DNA of 64,000 bases from Anaerolineae bacterium. Lineage in GTDB: Bacteria; Chloroflexota; Anaerolineae; Aggregatilineales; Phototrophicaceae. The position numbers and the translations under genes are program-made. The DNA is taken from contig JAJEAA010000028.1 in assembly GCA_022824365.1 (NCBI GenBank), positions 186,001 through 250,000 on the forward strand. The letters run 5' to 3'. The notes under the pieces were generated by a model. It was not told where the DNA came from. It did not search any database and worked only from the letters and a program-made list of their open reading frames with translations. Below, one piece after another: positions 54,540 to 63,983 of this stretch; the stretch's first letter is position 1; the number at the start of each line of letters is the position of its first letter.

Positions 54540-55571
54540 ATGCGCGCGATGATCAATTGCCTCCTTGTTCTTATCCTGATGTTCAGCGGAGTCACCGCCT
54601 TCGCTCAAACCGCCTGCCTGCCGGATAATTGTGGCGTATCCGCAAGCGCTATTGAAGAATTCCGCTGGCCGAACGTCCGCCCCCTGCAAGTCAATAGCGA
54701 GCTGCTGGGTGACCGCGACTATCGCAAAATCGAAGGCGAATTCTCGATTCATACGGCGCCGGACAGCGAAGAAAGCGAGCCATACGGCAGCGGCTACACT
54801 TTCGTGACTGTCGTGGAGCAGCATGGCGATTGGACGAAGATTGGAGACAATCAGTGGGTCCGCTCGGATATACTCAGCGAATCGGTAAGCCCATCGCGCT
54901 TTGCTGGCGTCATGCTTCCCACGTTGGACGCCCTCCCCTACACCGTCGCCTGGACGCTGACGCACTTGCGCGGCGCCGGGACGCCCGGTGGTCCGGAATC
55001 AGTCGAGAATCCCTTCCGCTATCGCTATACGCGCGTCTATATCTACGCCACCGTTGCGGTCGATGGCTACAACTGGTATCAGATCGGTCCTGACGAATGG
55101 GTGCACCAATTCAAGGTCGCCAAGATTCTGCCAGTAGCTAGACCTGAAGAAGTTGATACGCACAAGTGGGTCAGCGTCGATTTGTATGAGCAAGTCGCGA
55201 TCGCTTATGAAGGCAATGAGCCGGTATTCGCGACCTTGATCTCATCGGGCTTGGAAGAATGGCCCACCAACGAAGGCTTATTCCACGTCTACGTCCGCTT
55301 CACCCGCAAGCTCATGAGCGGCGCCTACAACAAACCAGATTTCTATTTTTTGCAGGAAGTGCCCTGGACGATGTTCTACGATGACCAGATCGCGCTCCAC
55401 GGCGCTTACTGGCATGATGGATTCGGCTATCGCCGCAGCCACGGCTGCGTCAACATGACCGTCACCGACGCGCATTGGCTGTTCAATTGGTCACAAAGCG
55501 AATACGACTGGCACAACGGCGACCATACCGGACCCGCGGTTTACGTCTATTCGAGCGGAGATTACGATTAG
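54540..55571 (+). CDS. Secreted L,D-transpeptidase (YkuD) with SH3-like N-terminal part
   Basis: 343 residues. A signal peptide (cut near AFA-Q, residue 23) is followed by an SH3-like region (about 50-105, FSIHTAPDSEESEPYGSGYTFVTVVEQHGDWTKIGDNQWV) and a second linker domain. The YkuD domain (about 200-335) has the catalytic motif HGAYWHDGFGYRRSHGCVNM with His and Cys in the SHGCVN core. The enzyme makes 3-3 cross-links in peptidoglycan or attaches proteins to it. AGGAA lies before ATG. This shows the organism has a peptidoglycan wall. Confidence 0.94.
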   Translation: MRAMINCLLVLILMFSGVTAFAQTACLPDNCGVSASAIEEFRWPNVRPLQVNSELLGDRDYRKIEGEFSIHTAPDSEESEPYGSGYTFVTVVEQHGDWTKIGDNQWVRSDILSESVSPSRFAGVMLPTLDALPYTVAWTLTHLRGAGTPGGPESVENPFRYRYTRVYIYATVAVDGYNWYQIGPDEWVHQFKVAKILPVARPEEVDTHKWVSVDLYEQVAIAYEGNEPVFATLISSGLEEWPTNEGLFHVYVRFTRKLMSGAYNKPDFYFLQEVPWTMFYDDQIALHGAYWHDGFGYRRSHGCVNMTVTDAHWLFNWSQSEYDWHNGDHTGPAVYVYSSGDYD

Positions 55572-55586
55572 CTGGAAGCCCGCGCT

Positions 55587-56669
55587 CTAGGTTGCCAGCG
55601 CATAGTCCGCGACCCGGAATCCCTCAATATACCCGGCGACCGCCATCAGTTCGGCGTTCAAGATGCTGCAGCCGGCTGCGCCTCGAATCGTATTGTGCGA
55701 TAGCGCCGCGAATTTGTAGCCCAGCACCGGGCACTCGCGCAAGCGGCCAACGCTCGTCATCATTCCCTTACCGGCTTGACGGTCCCGGCGCGGCTGGGGC
55801 CGGTCAATCTGATACAAGTATTGCAGCGGGTACTCGGGCGCGCTGGGCAAATCCGGCACGGGCGCGGACGCTTGATACCTCTCCCAATCGGCGATGATCG
55901 ACGATAGCGCCGGCTGATCCGCCAGTTCAACCGAGATATTCACCAAATGCCCATCCACTACCGGTACGCGCGTACAGGTCGCGCTAACGACTGTTTCCAG
56001 CTCGTCGATGCTTTCTCCGTTGAAGGCGCCCAGCATCTTGCGCGATTCTGTCTGCATCTTGTCTTCATCGCCCGGCACATAGGGCACGATATTGTCGATC
56101 ATGTCCATCGATGACACACCGGGATAGCCGGCGCCGCTCACTGCTTGCTCGCTGACCAGGTGCAGCCGCCGAATGCCGTACTTCAGGAGCGGCTTTAGCG
56201 CCATCACTACCGGCATGACAGTGCAATTCGAGTTGGCGACAAGCGCGCCACTGCCCCAGCCTCGCCGCCGCCGCTGCACATCGATCAAGCCGATATGCTC
56301 GGCATTGACCTCGGGCAGCATCAAGGGCGCATCTGCCAGCATACGATTGGCCGACGCGTTGCTGCAGACGACATGACCCGCGGCGGCCAACTCCAACTCG
56401 CGCGTCTTGGCGGCTTCCTTCGGCAACGCTGAAAAGACAAGCGGCGAGCAGAACCTATCGTCAAGCGCCTTGACTGTCAGATCGGCCACCGCTGCCGGTG
56501 GATTGCCATCCAATACCCAATGCGCCGCCTCGCCATAGCTTTTGCCCGCGCTGCGGCTCGAGCCGATGACCTCGCTGACTTGAAACCAGGGGTGCCCTTC
56601 CAGCAGTTGAATAAAACGCTGGCCCACCGCGCCTGTCGCGCCTAGGATCGCCACATCAAGCTTTTGCAT
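55587..56669 (-). CDS. asd: Aspartate-semialdehyde dehydrogenase (archaeal/fungal type)
   Basis: 360 residues from ATG 56669 (GGGAG upstream; ATG 56675 is possible). Reduces aspartyl phosphate to aspartate semialdehyde for lysine, threonine and methionine. NADP loop VAILGATGAVGQRF, active-site Cys in NSNCTVMPVVMALKPL, base His in SGAGYPGVSSMDMIDNI region and VSATCTRVPVVDGHLVN. The length and SGAGYPGVSSMD segment match the archaeal/fungal branch rather than the enterobacterial one. It follows pheA after 14 bases. Confidence 0.93.
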   Translation of the reverse strand: MQKLDVAILGATGAVGQRFIQLLEGHPWFQVSEVIGSSRSAGKSYGEAAHWVLDGNPPAAVADLTVKALDDRFCSPLVFSALPKEAAKTRELELAAAGHVVCSNASANRMLADAPLMLPEVNAEHIGLIDVQRRRRGWGSGALVANSNCTVMPVVMALKPLLKYGIRRLHLVSEQAVSGAGYPGVSSMDMIDNIVPYVPGDEDKMQTESRKMLGAFNGESIDELETVVSATCTRVPVVDGHLVNISVELADQPALSSIIADWERYQASAPVPDLPSAPEYPLQYLYQIDRPQPRRDRQAGKGMMTSVGRLRECPVLGYKFAALSHNTIRGAAGCSILNAELMAVAGYIEGFRVADYALAT

Positions 56670-56683
56670 CGCCATCTCCCGCC

Positions 56684-57517
56684 TCACATTCCTACAGCGC
56701 CCGATTTCACCGCCGGATACGAGCCTAGCATTTTCACAAAGGACGTCAACTGCAGCAACTGCGTCAGCAATTCCTGACAGCGTGTTTCCTGCCAGTGACC
56801 TTCGAAATCCAAATAGAAAAGCGGCTCCCAGGGCCGATTGCGGCGCGGACGCGATTCAAGCTTTGTCAGGTTCAAATCTCGCTTGGCGAACTCGCCCAGG
56901 CACTCGTAAAGCGCGGCCGGACGATTGCGGGTCGCGAAGACGATTGATGTCTTGTTGTAATCGGAAGGCTCGGGATCCCCATGTCCCAGCAGCAGGAATC
57001 GCGTGTAATTGAAGGGTTCATCTTCAATTTGCTTCGCCAACAGGTCCAATTCATACAGTTCGCCCGCCAGCGTTGAGGCGATCACGGCAACGCTTTGATC
57101 TGGCTCTTCCGCCAGGTTCTTGGCGGCGCCCGCGGTGTCATACCAGCCTACCGGGTTCAAACCATGCCGTTTCAAGAAGCGCTCACATTGCATTAGCGCC
57201 TGCGGATGCGAGCGAACCTCGCGGACATCTTCCAAGGCTGTGCCATGATTGGCCAGCAGCGCGTGATGCACATGCAATATGACTTCAGCCTGGATCCGCA
57301 CATCGTGGTCAAGCAAGAGTTCATAGGCTCCGCTGACCGAGCCGGCCAGAGCGTTTTCCACCGGCAGCAGGCTGAACTCAACCTCGTTGAGTAACAGCGC
57401 CTGAAACAGATGAATGATTTCTTGGCAGGGATAAGCCTCGACCACATCGCCAAAATGCTGCCGCAAGGCAATCTCGGAATTCGCGCCAGGTATCCCCTGA
57501 TAGGCAACTCGTGTCAT
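56684..57517 (-). CDS. pheA: Prephenate dehydratase with ACT domain
   Basis: 277 residues from ATG 57517 (GGAAAG upstream; longer frame to 57583 lacks one). Makes phenylpyruvate for phenylalanine. Dehydratase domain (about 1-185): VAYQGIPGANSEIAL, LPVENALAGSVSGAYELLL, then SHPQALMQCERFL, DTAGAAKNL and the catalytic NYTRFLLLG. The ACT domain (200-275) carries LTKLESRPRRNRPWEPLFYLDFEGH, the ESRP phenylalanine-binding motif. Feedback inhibition by Phe is therefore likely. Co-transcribed with asd. Confidence 0.95.
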   Translation of the reverse strand: MTRVAYQGIPGANSEIALRQHFGDVVEAYPCQEIIHLFQALLLNEVEFSLLPVENALAGSVSGAYELLLDHDVRIQAEVILHVHHALLANHGTALEDVREVRSHPQALMQCERFLKRHGLNPVGWYDTAGAAKNLAEEPDQSVAVIASTLAGELYELDLLAKQIEDEPFNYTRFLLLGHGDPEPSDYNKTSIVFATRNRPAALYECLGEFAKRDLNLTKLESRPRRNRPWEPLFYLDFEGHWQETRCQELLTQLLQLTSFVKMLGSYPAVKSGAVGM

Positions 57518-57730
57518 TCGCTTTCCATTCACTAGCGCCGGGTTCGGCGAATCATAACCAAATCGCCCGAAATCGTAAAGCATCTATAAACGCTTGTGTA
57601 GCCCGATTCCGCCGCGCGCCTGTTCATACCAACGGCAAGCGATTTCGCGCCCGATTGCTCTATTGGCCGCGACTAAACTGTCGGGTAGACGTATAATGTT
57701 TGAGAACGAGTCTGAAGATAAGGAATCCCG

Positions 57731-58168
57731 ATGACATACGAACCACGATTCGATCCGCTAAAGGAATTGCAGAATCTGGGAGATCAGATTACCAAGACGG
57801 TCGAGAGAGGCATCCGCACCATGACGAGCAGTTCGGAAGAACTCAAGCTCGATATGTACGAGGCGGACGGCAACCTCTATATCTGCACCCATGCCATCGA
57901 CGGCCTGGTCAAGGACAGCATTGAGATCAGTCTGGAATCCAACGTGTTGACGATCGCCGTGCGGACCGAGCCTGAAACGACGCCGACCACAGCCCGCTAC
58001 CTATTGCAAGAACGCCGATTCGGTCCTCTGAGCCGCAATGTCGAATTGTCGCTGCCGGTAAAGGGACATGAAGCCCGCGCCAAGGTGGATAGCGGCAGCC
58101 GGCTGCTGATTACGTTGCCCATCGACGAAAGCGGCTTCGGCAATATCACCGTCACGCCGGTTGAATAG
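57731..58168 (+). CDS. Small heat-shock protein (Hsp20/alpha-crystallin family)
   Basis: 145 residues. The alpha-crystallin domain spans about 38-140: LKLDMYEADGNLYICTHAIDGLVKDSIEIS, LQERRFGPLSRNVELSLPV and a closing strand. The usual C-terminal I-x-I motif appears as ITV near the end. The N-terminal 35 residues are variable as expected. Holds unfolding proteins. AAGGAA lies before ATG. A TATAAT box lies at 57692-57697, with no good -35 box, so regulation by another sigma factor is possible. Confidence 0.9.
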   Translation: MTYEPRFDPLKELQNLGDQITKTVERGIRTMTSSSEELKLDMYEADGNLYICTHAIDGLVKDSIEISLESNVLTIAVRTEPETTPTTARYLLQERRFGPLSRNVELSLPVKGHEARAKVDSGSRLLITLPIDESGFGNITVTPVE

Positions 58169-58187
58169 CTGTACGAAGGGCCTTAGT

Positions 58188-59225
58188 TCAAGATTGCCAC
58201 TGCGCGCGCGCCGCCTGTAGCTCGAAATCGAAGCGGCGCAGGAGCGCGTCCTTTCCTTCGGCATCCATAAACGACAGTTCAATCGAACGCCGCGCCAGCC
58301 GAATCACATCATCGATTTCAAGCCCGCAAGCATCGTGCGCCAATACGTACTCATCGACCAAGGTCGACTGAAACAGGGACGGCATCACCGACGACAGCGC
58401 AACCTGCACATCTTTGTCCATTAACTGCCGCAAGGGGTAGTCTTCAGTCTTTTGGACAAGGCCAAGGCGCAGCGCGCGATTCAGCGATACGACAAGCGGT
58501 TTTCCATCTTCCGCCAATTGGTTGACCAGAACGTCATCGTTGACTAGCCCCCAGGAGTCAGTCAACCGGTGCGGGTTCAGTTCAGCGAGCGCCTCTTGAA
58601 GCCCGCTTGCGCCCAAATTGCTGCCGGCATTCGCGACCGTAAAAACGTCTTTTTTGTGCGCCACATCGAAGGCGCGCCGGAATTGTCCGATGGGTTGAGC
58701 GTCCTCAGGACCGGTCAGCCCCAGCCCGATCACATTGCTCATGCGGGCTCCCTGCCTCGTGGCCCAGCGCGCCACTTCATCGCCGGAGCGTGGATTGTCG
58801 CGCGGGATGCACAGGATCCAAGCCATGTCGACATTCCAGCCGCGCAATGCGCGATCCCGCCCATCATTAAGCGCCTCTATGAAAGTATCGATATTCATGC
58901 GCGCGGAGCCTATGAAATCCGGCGGCGCCACCATGATCTCGGCGTAGATTACATTTTGCTTGGAAAGCGCCACGCCAATGTCATAGACTACCAAAGCGAT
59001 GTCTTCCGGATACATCGCCCAACTGCCCGCCTCCCGCGCAATCTCGTCGATCCGCGCATAATCGGGACGGTTCAGCAGAGCTGCCCATTCTTCAAAGTCC
59101 TCGCGCGAAGAAGGCAGACCATTTTGCCTGGCGATCATCATCAGGCTCTCTGTTTGCAGGGCGCCTGTCAACTGCAGGTTCAACTCAACTTTGGGAATGG
59201 CTGCCACAAATTCACGGAAGGACAT
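58188..59225 (-). CDS. Adenosine-deaminase-fold protein lacking all metal-binding residues
   Basis: 345 residues, normal for adenosine deaminase (ADA), and the fold markers are still in order. Each metal or catalytic motif is changed: the N-terminal PK.ELH.HL.G reads PKVELNLQLTG; HAGE reads NAGS; RIGHG reads RLTDSWG; SxNTDDP reads ALSSVMP. So both first histidines, the third histidine, the catalytic glutamate and histidine, and the aspartates are lost. The C-terminal helices (SIELSFMDAEGKDALLRRFDFEL) remain ADA-like. It may bind a nucleoside without acting on it. Monocistronic downstream of pyrG; GGA precedes ATG at poor spacing. Confidence 0.75.
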   Translation of the reverse strand: MSFREFVAAIPKVELNLQLTGALQTESLMMIARQNGLPSSREDFEEWAALLNRPDYARIDEIAREAGSWAMYPEDIALVVYDIGVALSKQNVIYAEIMVAPPDFIGSARMNIDTFIEALNDGRDRALRGWNVDMAWILCIPRDNPRSGDEVARWATRQGARMSNVIGLGLTGPEDAQPIGQFRRAFDVAHKKDVFTVANAGSNLGASGLQEALAELNPHRLTDSWGLVNDDVLVNQLAEDGKPLVVSLNRALRLGLVQKTEDYPLRQLMDKDVQVALSSVMPSLFQSTLVDEYVLAHDACGLEIDDVIRLARRSIELSFMDAEGKDALLRRFDFELQAARAQWQS

Positions 59226-59318
59226 CAGTTTTTTCCAGTAACTTCTTGCTTTCGCCGCTCAATGCTGATTTATGTTGGCGGCGCGGTTTTTCGATATGTC
59301 TGGACCAATCAATGCAAT

Positions 59319-60995
59319 TCAAGCCCGGTCAAGATCCAGGCTCGGCCGTTGGCGAATTCGACCCAATTCATCGCGATACTCAATTGATGCTTGAATGAAA
59401 GCCGAAAACAATGGATGCGGACGATTGGGCCGACTGAGAAATTCCGGATGGAATTGGCAACCGAGCATGAAGGGATGATCCTGCAATTCGGCGATTTCTA
59501 CCAGGACGCCGTCCGGGCTTAATCCGCTGAAGTTGACCCCGTTGGCGGCGAATGTCTCACGATAGACATTGTTGAACTCAAAGCGATGTCGGTGCCGCTC
59601 AAGCACTTCATTCTTCCCGTAAGCCAGCGCCGCGGCGGAATTCGGCTGCAGCACACAGGGATATTCACCAAGACGCATCGTACCGCCCATATCCGTAATG
59701 GCGCGTTGTTCCAGCATCAGGTCAATAACCGGATGTGGCGTGCTCACGTCAAATTCGGAACTGCTGGCGTCATCGAGATGCAAGACATTGCGCGCGTATT
59801 CGATACACATAACCTGCATGCCCAGGCAAAGACCCAAATACGGCGCCTTGCGCTCCCGAGCGAATTTGGCCGCCGCAATTTTGCCTTCAATGCCACGATA
59901 GCCGAAGCCTCCCGGCACGATAATGCCGTCCAGATCATTCAACTCATCGAGGCGCTTGCCTTTCTCCAGCTCGCCCGAATGGATCCAGCGAATATCGACA
60001 TCCTGATCCAAATGGACGGCCGCGTGCGCTATCGATTCCTTCACCGACATATAAGCGTCGCGGAGTTCGACGTATTTTCCGACGATCCCGATACACAGTT
60101 TCTCTTGCGCGCTGCGGCACTTGCCGGCGATCTCCCGCCATTCATGCAGGTCGGGCGGTCCCGCCTCCAGCCGGAATCGATTCAGAATGAAGTCGCCCAA
60201 GCCAGTTTCCTCGATCATAAGAGGCACGGCATAGATATTGTCCGCCGTCTGCAAGGGAATGACCGCGTCTTCATCAACATCGCAAAACAGCGCGATCTTG
60301 CTGATAATCTCATTGTTGACGGGATAATCCGTCCGCGCGATGATTACATTGGGCTGAATGCCGATGCCGCGCAATTCGCGTACGCTATGTTGCGTCGGCT
60401 TGGTCTTGAGTTCGTCGGTCGCGCCAATATGCGGCAAGAAGGTCACATGCACGTACAGCGTATCGCGGCGCTTGAACTCGGTGCGGAGTTGTCGCAGCGC
60501 CTCAAGAAATGGCAGGCTCTCGATATCGCCCGCCGTTCCGCCGACCTCGACAATGACCACATCGGCGTCCGTCCGTTTGCCGAGCAGCTTGATACAGCGC
60601 TTGATTTCATTCGTGATATGCGGCACGACTTGAATCGTCCCGCCAAGATAATCGCCCTTGCGCTCTTTCTCGAGCACCGTGAGATAGACTTGCCCGGCCG
60701 TGATATTCGATAGCCGGCTGACATTCTCATCGACGAAGCGCTCATAATGCCCCAGGTCAAGATCTGTCTCCGCGCCGTCCGAGGTGACAAAAACCTCGCC
60801 GTGTTGATAGGGGCTCATGGTGCCCGGATCGACGTTGAGATAGGGGTCCAGCTTCTGAATGGCGACCTTCAAGCCGCGCGCTTTCAGAATGCGCCCGATT
60901 GCCGCCACAGTCAGCCCCTTGCCTACGGAACTGACGACCCCGCCCGTGCAGAAGATGTATTTCGGTTTCACAGCCTGTCGCCCATCCCAACCCAA
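59319..60995 (-). CDS. pyrG: CTP synthase
   Basis: 558 residues. Aminates UTP to CTP. Synthetase domain: KYIFCTGGVVSSVGKGLTVAAIGRILKARG, DPYLNVDPGTMSPYQHGEVFVTSDGAETDLDLGHYERF (shown here in parts), and VGGTAGDIESLPFLEA. The C-terminal glutaminase domain has GGFGYRGIEGKI, the nucleophile LGLCLGMQVMCIEYARN and HPEFLSRP with the His-Glu pair. ATG 60995 is used; GTG 60971 is another possible start. It follows the roadblock gene by 38 bases, probably in one transcript. Confidence 0.97.
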   Translation of the reverse strand: MGWDGRQAVKPKYIFCTGGVVSSVGKGLTVAAIGRILKARGLKVAIQKLDPYLNVDPGTMSPYQHGEVFVTSDGAETDLDLGHYERFVDENVSRLSNITAGQVYLTVLEKERKGDYLGGTIQVVPHITNEIKRCIKLLGKRTDADVVIVEVGGTAGDIESLPFLEALRQLRTEFKRRDTLYVHVTFLPHIGATDELKTKPTQHSVRELRGIGIQPNVIIARTDYPVNNEIISKIALFCDVDEDAVIPLQTADNIYAVPLMIEETGLGDFILNRFRLEAGPPDLHEWREIAGKCRSAQEKLCIGIVGKYVELRDAYMSVKESIAHAAVHLDQDVDIRWIHSGELEKGKRLDELNDLDGIIVPGGFGYRGIEGKIAAAKFARERKAPYLGLCLGMQVMCIEYARNVLHLDDASSSEFDVSTPHPVIDLMLEQRAITDMGGTMRLGEYPCVLQPNSAAALAYGKNEVLERHRHRFEFNNVYRETFAANGVNFSGLSPDGVLVEIAELQDHPFMLGCQFHPEFLSRPNRPHPLFSAFIQASIEYRDELGRIRQRPSLDLDRA

Positions 60996-61033
60996 GTCAA
61001 TTCGATTTCACCATGCCAACCCGCTTAAATCCG

Positions 61034-61426
61034 CTATTGCAACGCGCGCAACTCCATCAGCGCGCGCCGCATGTCCAGATAGATCAAACCGAGCTTCGCC
61101 TCTTCACCAGCAAGCGCGCAAAGGACAGAGTTCTCGTCCAGCGGCATCAGAACGGCATAACCGGCGTCGCCTTTGATCATCACCTCATCGAGTGTACCAC
61201 GCCCCAGCTCGGCCGCTATCCGTTCGCCCAGCGCCAGCATGGCCGCTGACATCGCTCCCAGGCGCGCTTCATCGATCTCGTCGCCGACCGAGCTGGCGAC
61301 GGTCAATCCTTCAATACTGATGACCGCGGCCGCCTCAATATCGGAGGAAAGCGCCCTCATCTGGTCGAGTTGCGCGACAATCCGGTCGATTCTGGAAGCG
61401 ATCAAGTCTTCAGCCTTCCACTTCAT
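61034..61426 (-). CDS. Roadblock/LC7 domain protein
   Basis: 130 residues. Core alternating pattern (LDQMRALSSDIEAAAVISIEGLTVASSV... AAMSAAMLALGERIAAELGRG... VMIKGDAGYAVLMPLDENSVLCALAGEEAKLGLIYLDMRRA) is a complete roadblock fold. In bacteria these are usually regulators of small Ras-like GTPases, such as MglB for MglA. No GTPase gene is next to it; the gene downstream is pyrG. The start is leaderless-like: no ribosome-binding site, and a TATATT box seven bases before ATG. Confidence 0.88.
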   Translation of the reverse strand: MKWKAEDLIASRIDRIVAQLDQMRALSSDIEAAAVISIEGLTVASSVGDEIDEARLGAMSAAMLALGERIAAELGRGTLDEVMIKGDAGYAVLMPLDENSVLCALAGEEAKLGLIYLDMRRALMELRALQ

Positions 61427-61567
61427 CCGCGCAATATACCTTGCGCTTGCCCAATAGCAACATTCGCCTACTGATAGACATCAACTCCGATACCTCTGGC
61501 ATGCTGCTGGACTGCGGGCTGAAACGGACGGAATGGCAATTTGCCATATAGCTTCGCGCTGACTTTC

Positions 61568-61595
61568 ATTATACTTGTTGATCTCGTGGCGGCAA
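61568..61595 (-). promoter_or_regulatory. Sigma-70-type promoter upstream of the roadblock-pyrG genes
   Basis: On the minus strand TTGCCG (61595-61590), a 16-base spacer and TATAAT (61573-61568), giving a leader of about 135 bases. The gap 61427-61699 holds no gene I can support. Confidence 0.45.
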
Positions 61596-61699
61596 GCCGT
61601 ACGAGTCGCGAATCCCAAACGAAGGTCAGTCGCAGACTGTCAATTGCCTGCATTAGGCTATACTGATATCAGAATGATCGTGCAGTTGGACACAACTGA

Positions 61700-62698
61700 A
61701 TGAGCGAACAATACAGAACAACCCGCCGCAGCGCGCAGGTCGGGCAAGCTGTGGCGACGGTGCAAGAAATCGCGGAGCGCGTCACCAGCAGCGTCGGCCA
61801 GGTCATATTGGGAAAGTCCAACGAGATCCGGCTGACTACGCTTGGCCTGCTCTGCCGCGGGCATGTCCTGCTGGAGGATATTCCAGGCGTCGGCAAAACG
61901 ATGCTGGCCAAATCACTGGCGCGGGCAGTCGGCTGCACCTTCAACCGCATCCAGTTCACCCCGGATATGCTGCCCTCCGATATCACCGGCGTATCGATCT
62001 ATAATCCCAAAACGCGCGAATTCGAGTTCCGCCCCGGGCCGATCATGGCGCAGATCGTCTTGGCGGACGAGATCAACCGCGCCACGCCTAAAACCCAATC
62101 CGCCCTCCTTGAAGCGATGGAAGAGGGCCAGATGACCGTGGACGGCGTCACCTACCGCCTCAGCAACCCTTTCCTCATCATGGCGACGCAGAATCCCATC
62201 GAATACGAAGGCACATTTCCCCTGCCGGAAGCCCAGCTCGATCGCTTCCTGATACGCATCCAAATCGGCTATCCGCAGCCGGCGGACGAGTTGAGAATCC
62301 TGGCATCGCAGCAGTATCAGCATCCGATACAGAACCTGCAGCAGGTTGTCACCTTGCAGGAGTTGCTCTCGGCTCAACAGCAGATTAAAGACGTCTACGT
62401 CGCCAACGAGGTCCAGCAATACATTATTAACCTCATCACCGCCTCGCGCCGTCATCCCGATGTCTACCTGGGCAGCAGCCCGCGCGGCTCGCTGGCGTTA
62501 TTCCGCACGGCGCAGGCGCGCGCCGCCATGACCGGGCGCGACTTCGTCATCCCTGACGACGTCAAGGCGCTTGCCGAAGTCACCCTGGCGCATCGCATCA
62601 TCGTCGGTCCCGCCTCGCGGATCAAGAACATCACATCGCGAACTATCGTTCAGGACATTCTACAAAATACGCCCGTGCCCGGGGCATCCGTGCGCTAA
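61700..62698 (+). CDS. MoxR-family AAA+ ATPase
   Basis: 332 residues. Walker [10 protein letters not shown] in [21 protein letters not shown], Walker [30 protein letters not shown], sensor 1 [26 protein letters not shown] and the lid domain ([17 protein letters not shown]). MoxR ATPases chaperone metal or peptide-loaded partners, often encoded with DUF58 proteins. The DUF58 gene follows after six bases. All motifs are intact. Confidence 0.96.
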   Translation: MSEQYRTTRRSAQVGQAVATVQEIAERVTSSVGQVILGKSNEIRLTTLGLLCRGHVLLEDIPGVGKTMLAKSLARAVGCTFNRIQFTPDMLPSDITGVSIYNPKTREFEFRPGPIMAQIVLADEINRATPKTQSALLEAMEEGQMTVDGVTYRLSNPFLIMATQNPIEYEGTFPLPEAQLDRFLIRIQIGYPQPADELRILASQQYQHPIQNLQQVVTLQELLSAQQQIKDVYVANEVQQYIINLITASRRHPDVYLGSSPRGSLALFRTAQARAAMTGRDFVIPDDVKALAEVTLAHRIIVGPASRIKNITSRTIVQDILQNTPVPGASVR

Positions 62699-62704
62699 GG
62701 TCTT

Positions 62705-63958
62705 ATGCCCGGCCGCCGCAATGTTCTATACCTCTTGACGATAATCAGCCTGCTCACCGGGCTATTTACCGGACGGGCTGAGATCTTTAATATCGCCTAT
62801 TTGATCGCCGCGATCATGATCTTGTCCTTTATCTGGACCTGGCTCTCGCTCCGCGGGATCGCCCTGCGCCGCAATACTCGCACGCGCCGCTCACAAGTCG
62901 GTCGCGTCTTTTCCGAGTCCTTCGCCGTGCGCAAGACCGGCCTCTTGCCCAAACTCTGGCTGGAAATACGCGATCACTCCACCCTGCCCGGTCATCATGC
63001 CAGCCATATCGCGCCCACCCTGCTCGGCGGACGCGAGTATACATGGGAGGTCGAAACCATCTGCGCCACGCGCGGGGAATTCCAGCTTGGTCCCTTGACG
63101 GTGCTTTGCGGCGATCCTTTTGGCTTGTTCCGTTCGGCTCGCCGCGTAGGCGCCACCGACAGGCTGATGGTCTATCCTATGACAGTGGAGTTGAACCGTG
63201 TTATCTTGCCGGTCGGCTTCCTGTCCGGCGGCGATGCCCAACGCCAACTGACCCACCAGGTGACCACCAACGCCAGCAGCATCCGCGACTATGTGCCCGG
63301 CGATAGCATCAACCGAATCCACTGGCGTTCGACCGCCCGCACCGGCGACATCATGGTCAAGGAGTTCGAGCTTGATCCGTTGGTGGATATCTGGCTGTTC
63401 AGCGACTTCTCGGCTGCCTCTCTTGTCGAAGACCCGGCCTACAAGCGCGCCAGCCGCCACGGCAGTTTCATCCCCTCGCCCGCGCGCGTCCCGCCCTCGA
63501 CCGAAGAATACGGCGCTATCATCGCCGCGTCGCTCGCCAAACACTTCATTGATGATGAGCGTGTGGTCGGTTACGTCGCCTATATACCCTATCGGCAGAT
63601 CTTCCAACCCGACCGCGGCAACCGGCAGTTGACCCGGATCTTCCAGGCGCTGGCGGGAGCGCGCAGCACCTCCAATCTGTCGCTCCGCGAAGTGCTTTCG
63701 CTGGAAACACACCAGTTCACGCGCGGAACAACCGTCATGATCATCACATCGTCTCTGGAGCAGGAATGGATTCACGAAGCCCAGGTGCTCATCCGCCGCG
63801 GCATCCGTCCTATCTGCGTCTTCATCGACCCTCATAGTTTCAATCCCCAACTGGATTCGAGCAGCATGCGTGGTATGCTGCAACTGGCCAAGATTCCAAC
63901 TATCATCGTGAGCAAGGATGATGACATTGCCGCCGCCCTCGAACAGCGGCCCGCCTAG
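62705..63958 (+). CDS. DUF58 domain membrane protein (MoxR partner)
   Basis: 417 residues. Two membrane helices near the N-terminus (about 5-22 and 29-50), then a beta-sandwich domain and the DUF58 core with SIRDYVPGDSINRIHWRSTARTGDIMVKEFE, whose YxxGDxxxxIxW signature is diagnostic. The C-terminal von Willebrand-like portion (VDIWLFSDF...) follows. DUF58 proteins work with MoxR ATPases at the membrane. Six bases after moxR, with a new gene starting 25 bases after its stop. Confidence 0.94.
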   Translation: MPGRRNVLYLLTIISLLTGLFTGRAEIFNIAYLIAAIMILSFIWTWLSLRGIALRRNTRTRRSQVGRVFSESFAVRKTGLLPKLWLEIRDHSTLPGHHASHIAPTLLGGREYTWEVETICATRGEFQLGPLTVLCGDPFGLFRSARRVGATDRLMVYPMTVELNRVILPVGFLSGGDAQRQLTHQVTTNASSIRDYVPGDSINRIHWRSTARTGDIMVKEFELDPLVDIWLFSDFSAASLVEDPAYKRASRHGSFIPSPARVPPSTEEYGAIIAASLAKHFIDDERVVGYVAYIPYRQIFQPDRGNRQLTRIFQALAGARSTSNLSLREVLSLETHQFTRGTTVMIITSSLEQEWIHEAQVLIRRGIRPICVFIDPHSFNPQLDSSSMRGMLQLAKIPTIIVSKDDDIAAALEQRPA

Positions 63959-63983
63959 CGCCGAAATGCCAAGGATCTGAGAC

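Noticed and set aside
59586..60713. Open frame of 375 codons on the plus strand opposite pyrG
   Set aside because: CTP synthase on the other strand is certain and full length; the frame is a codon-bias shadow with no family features.
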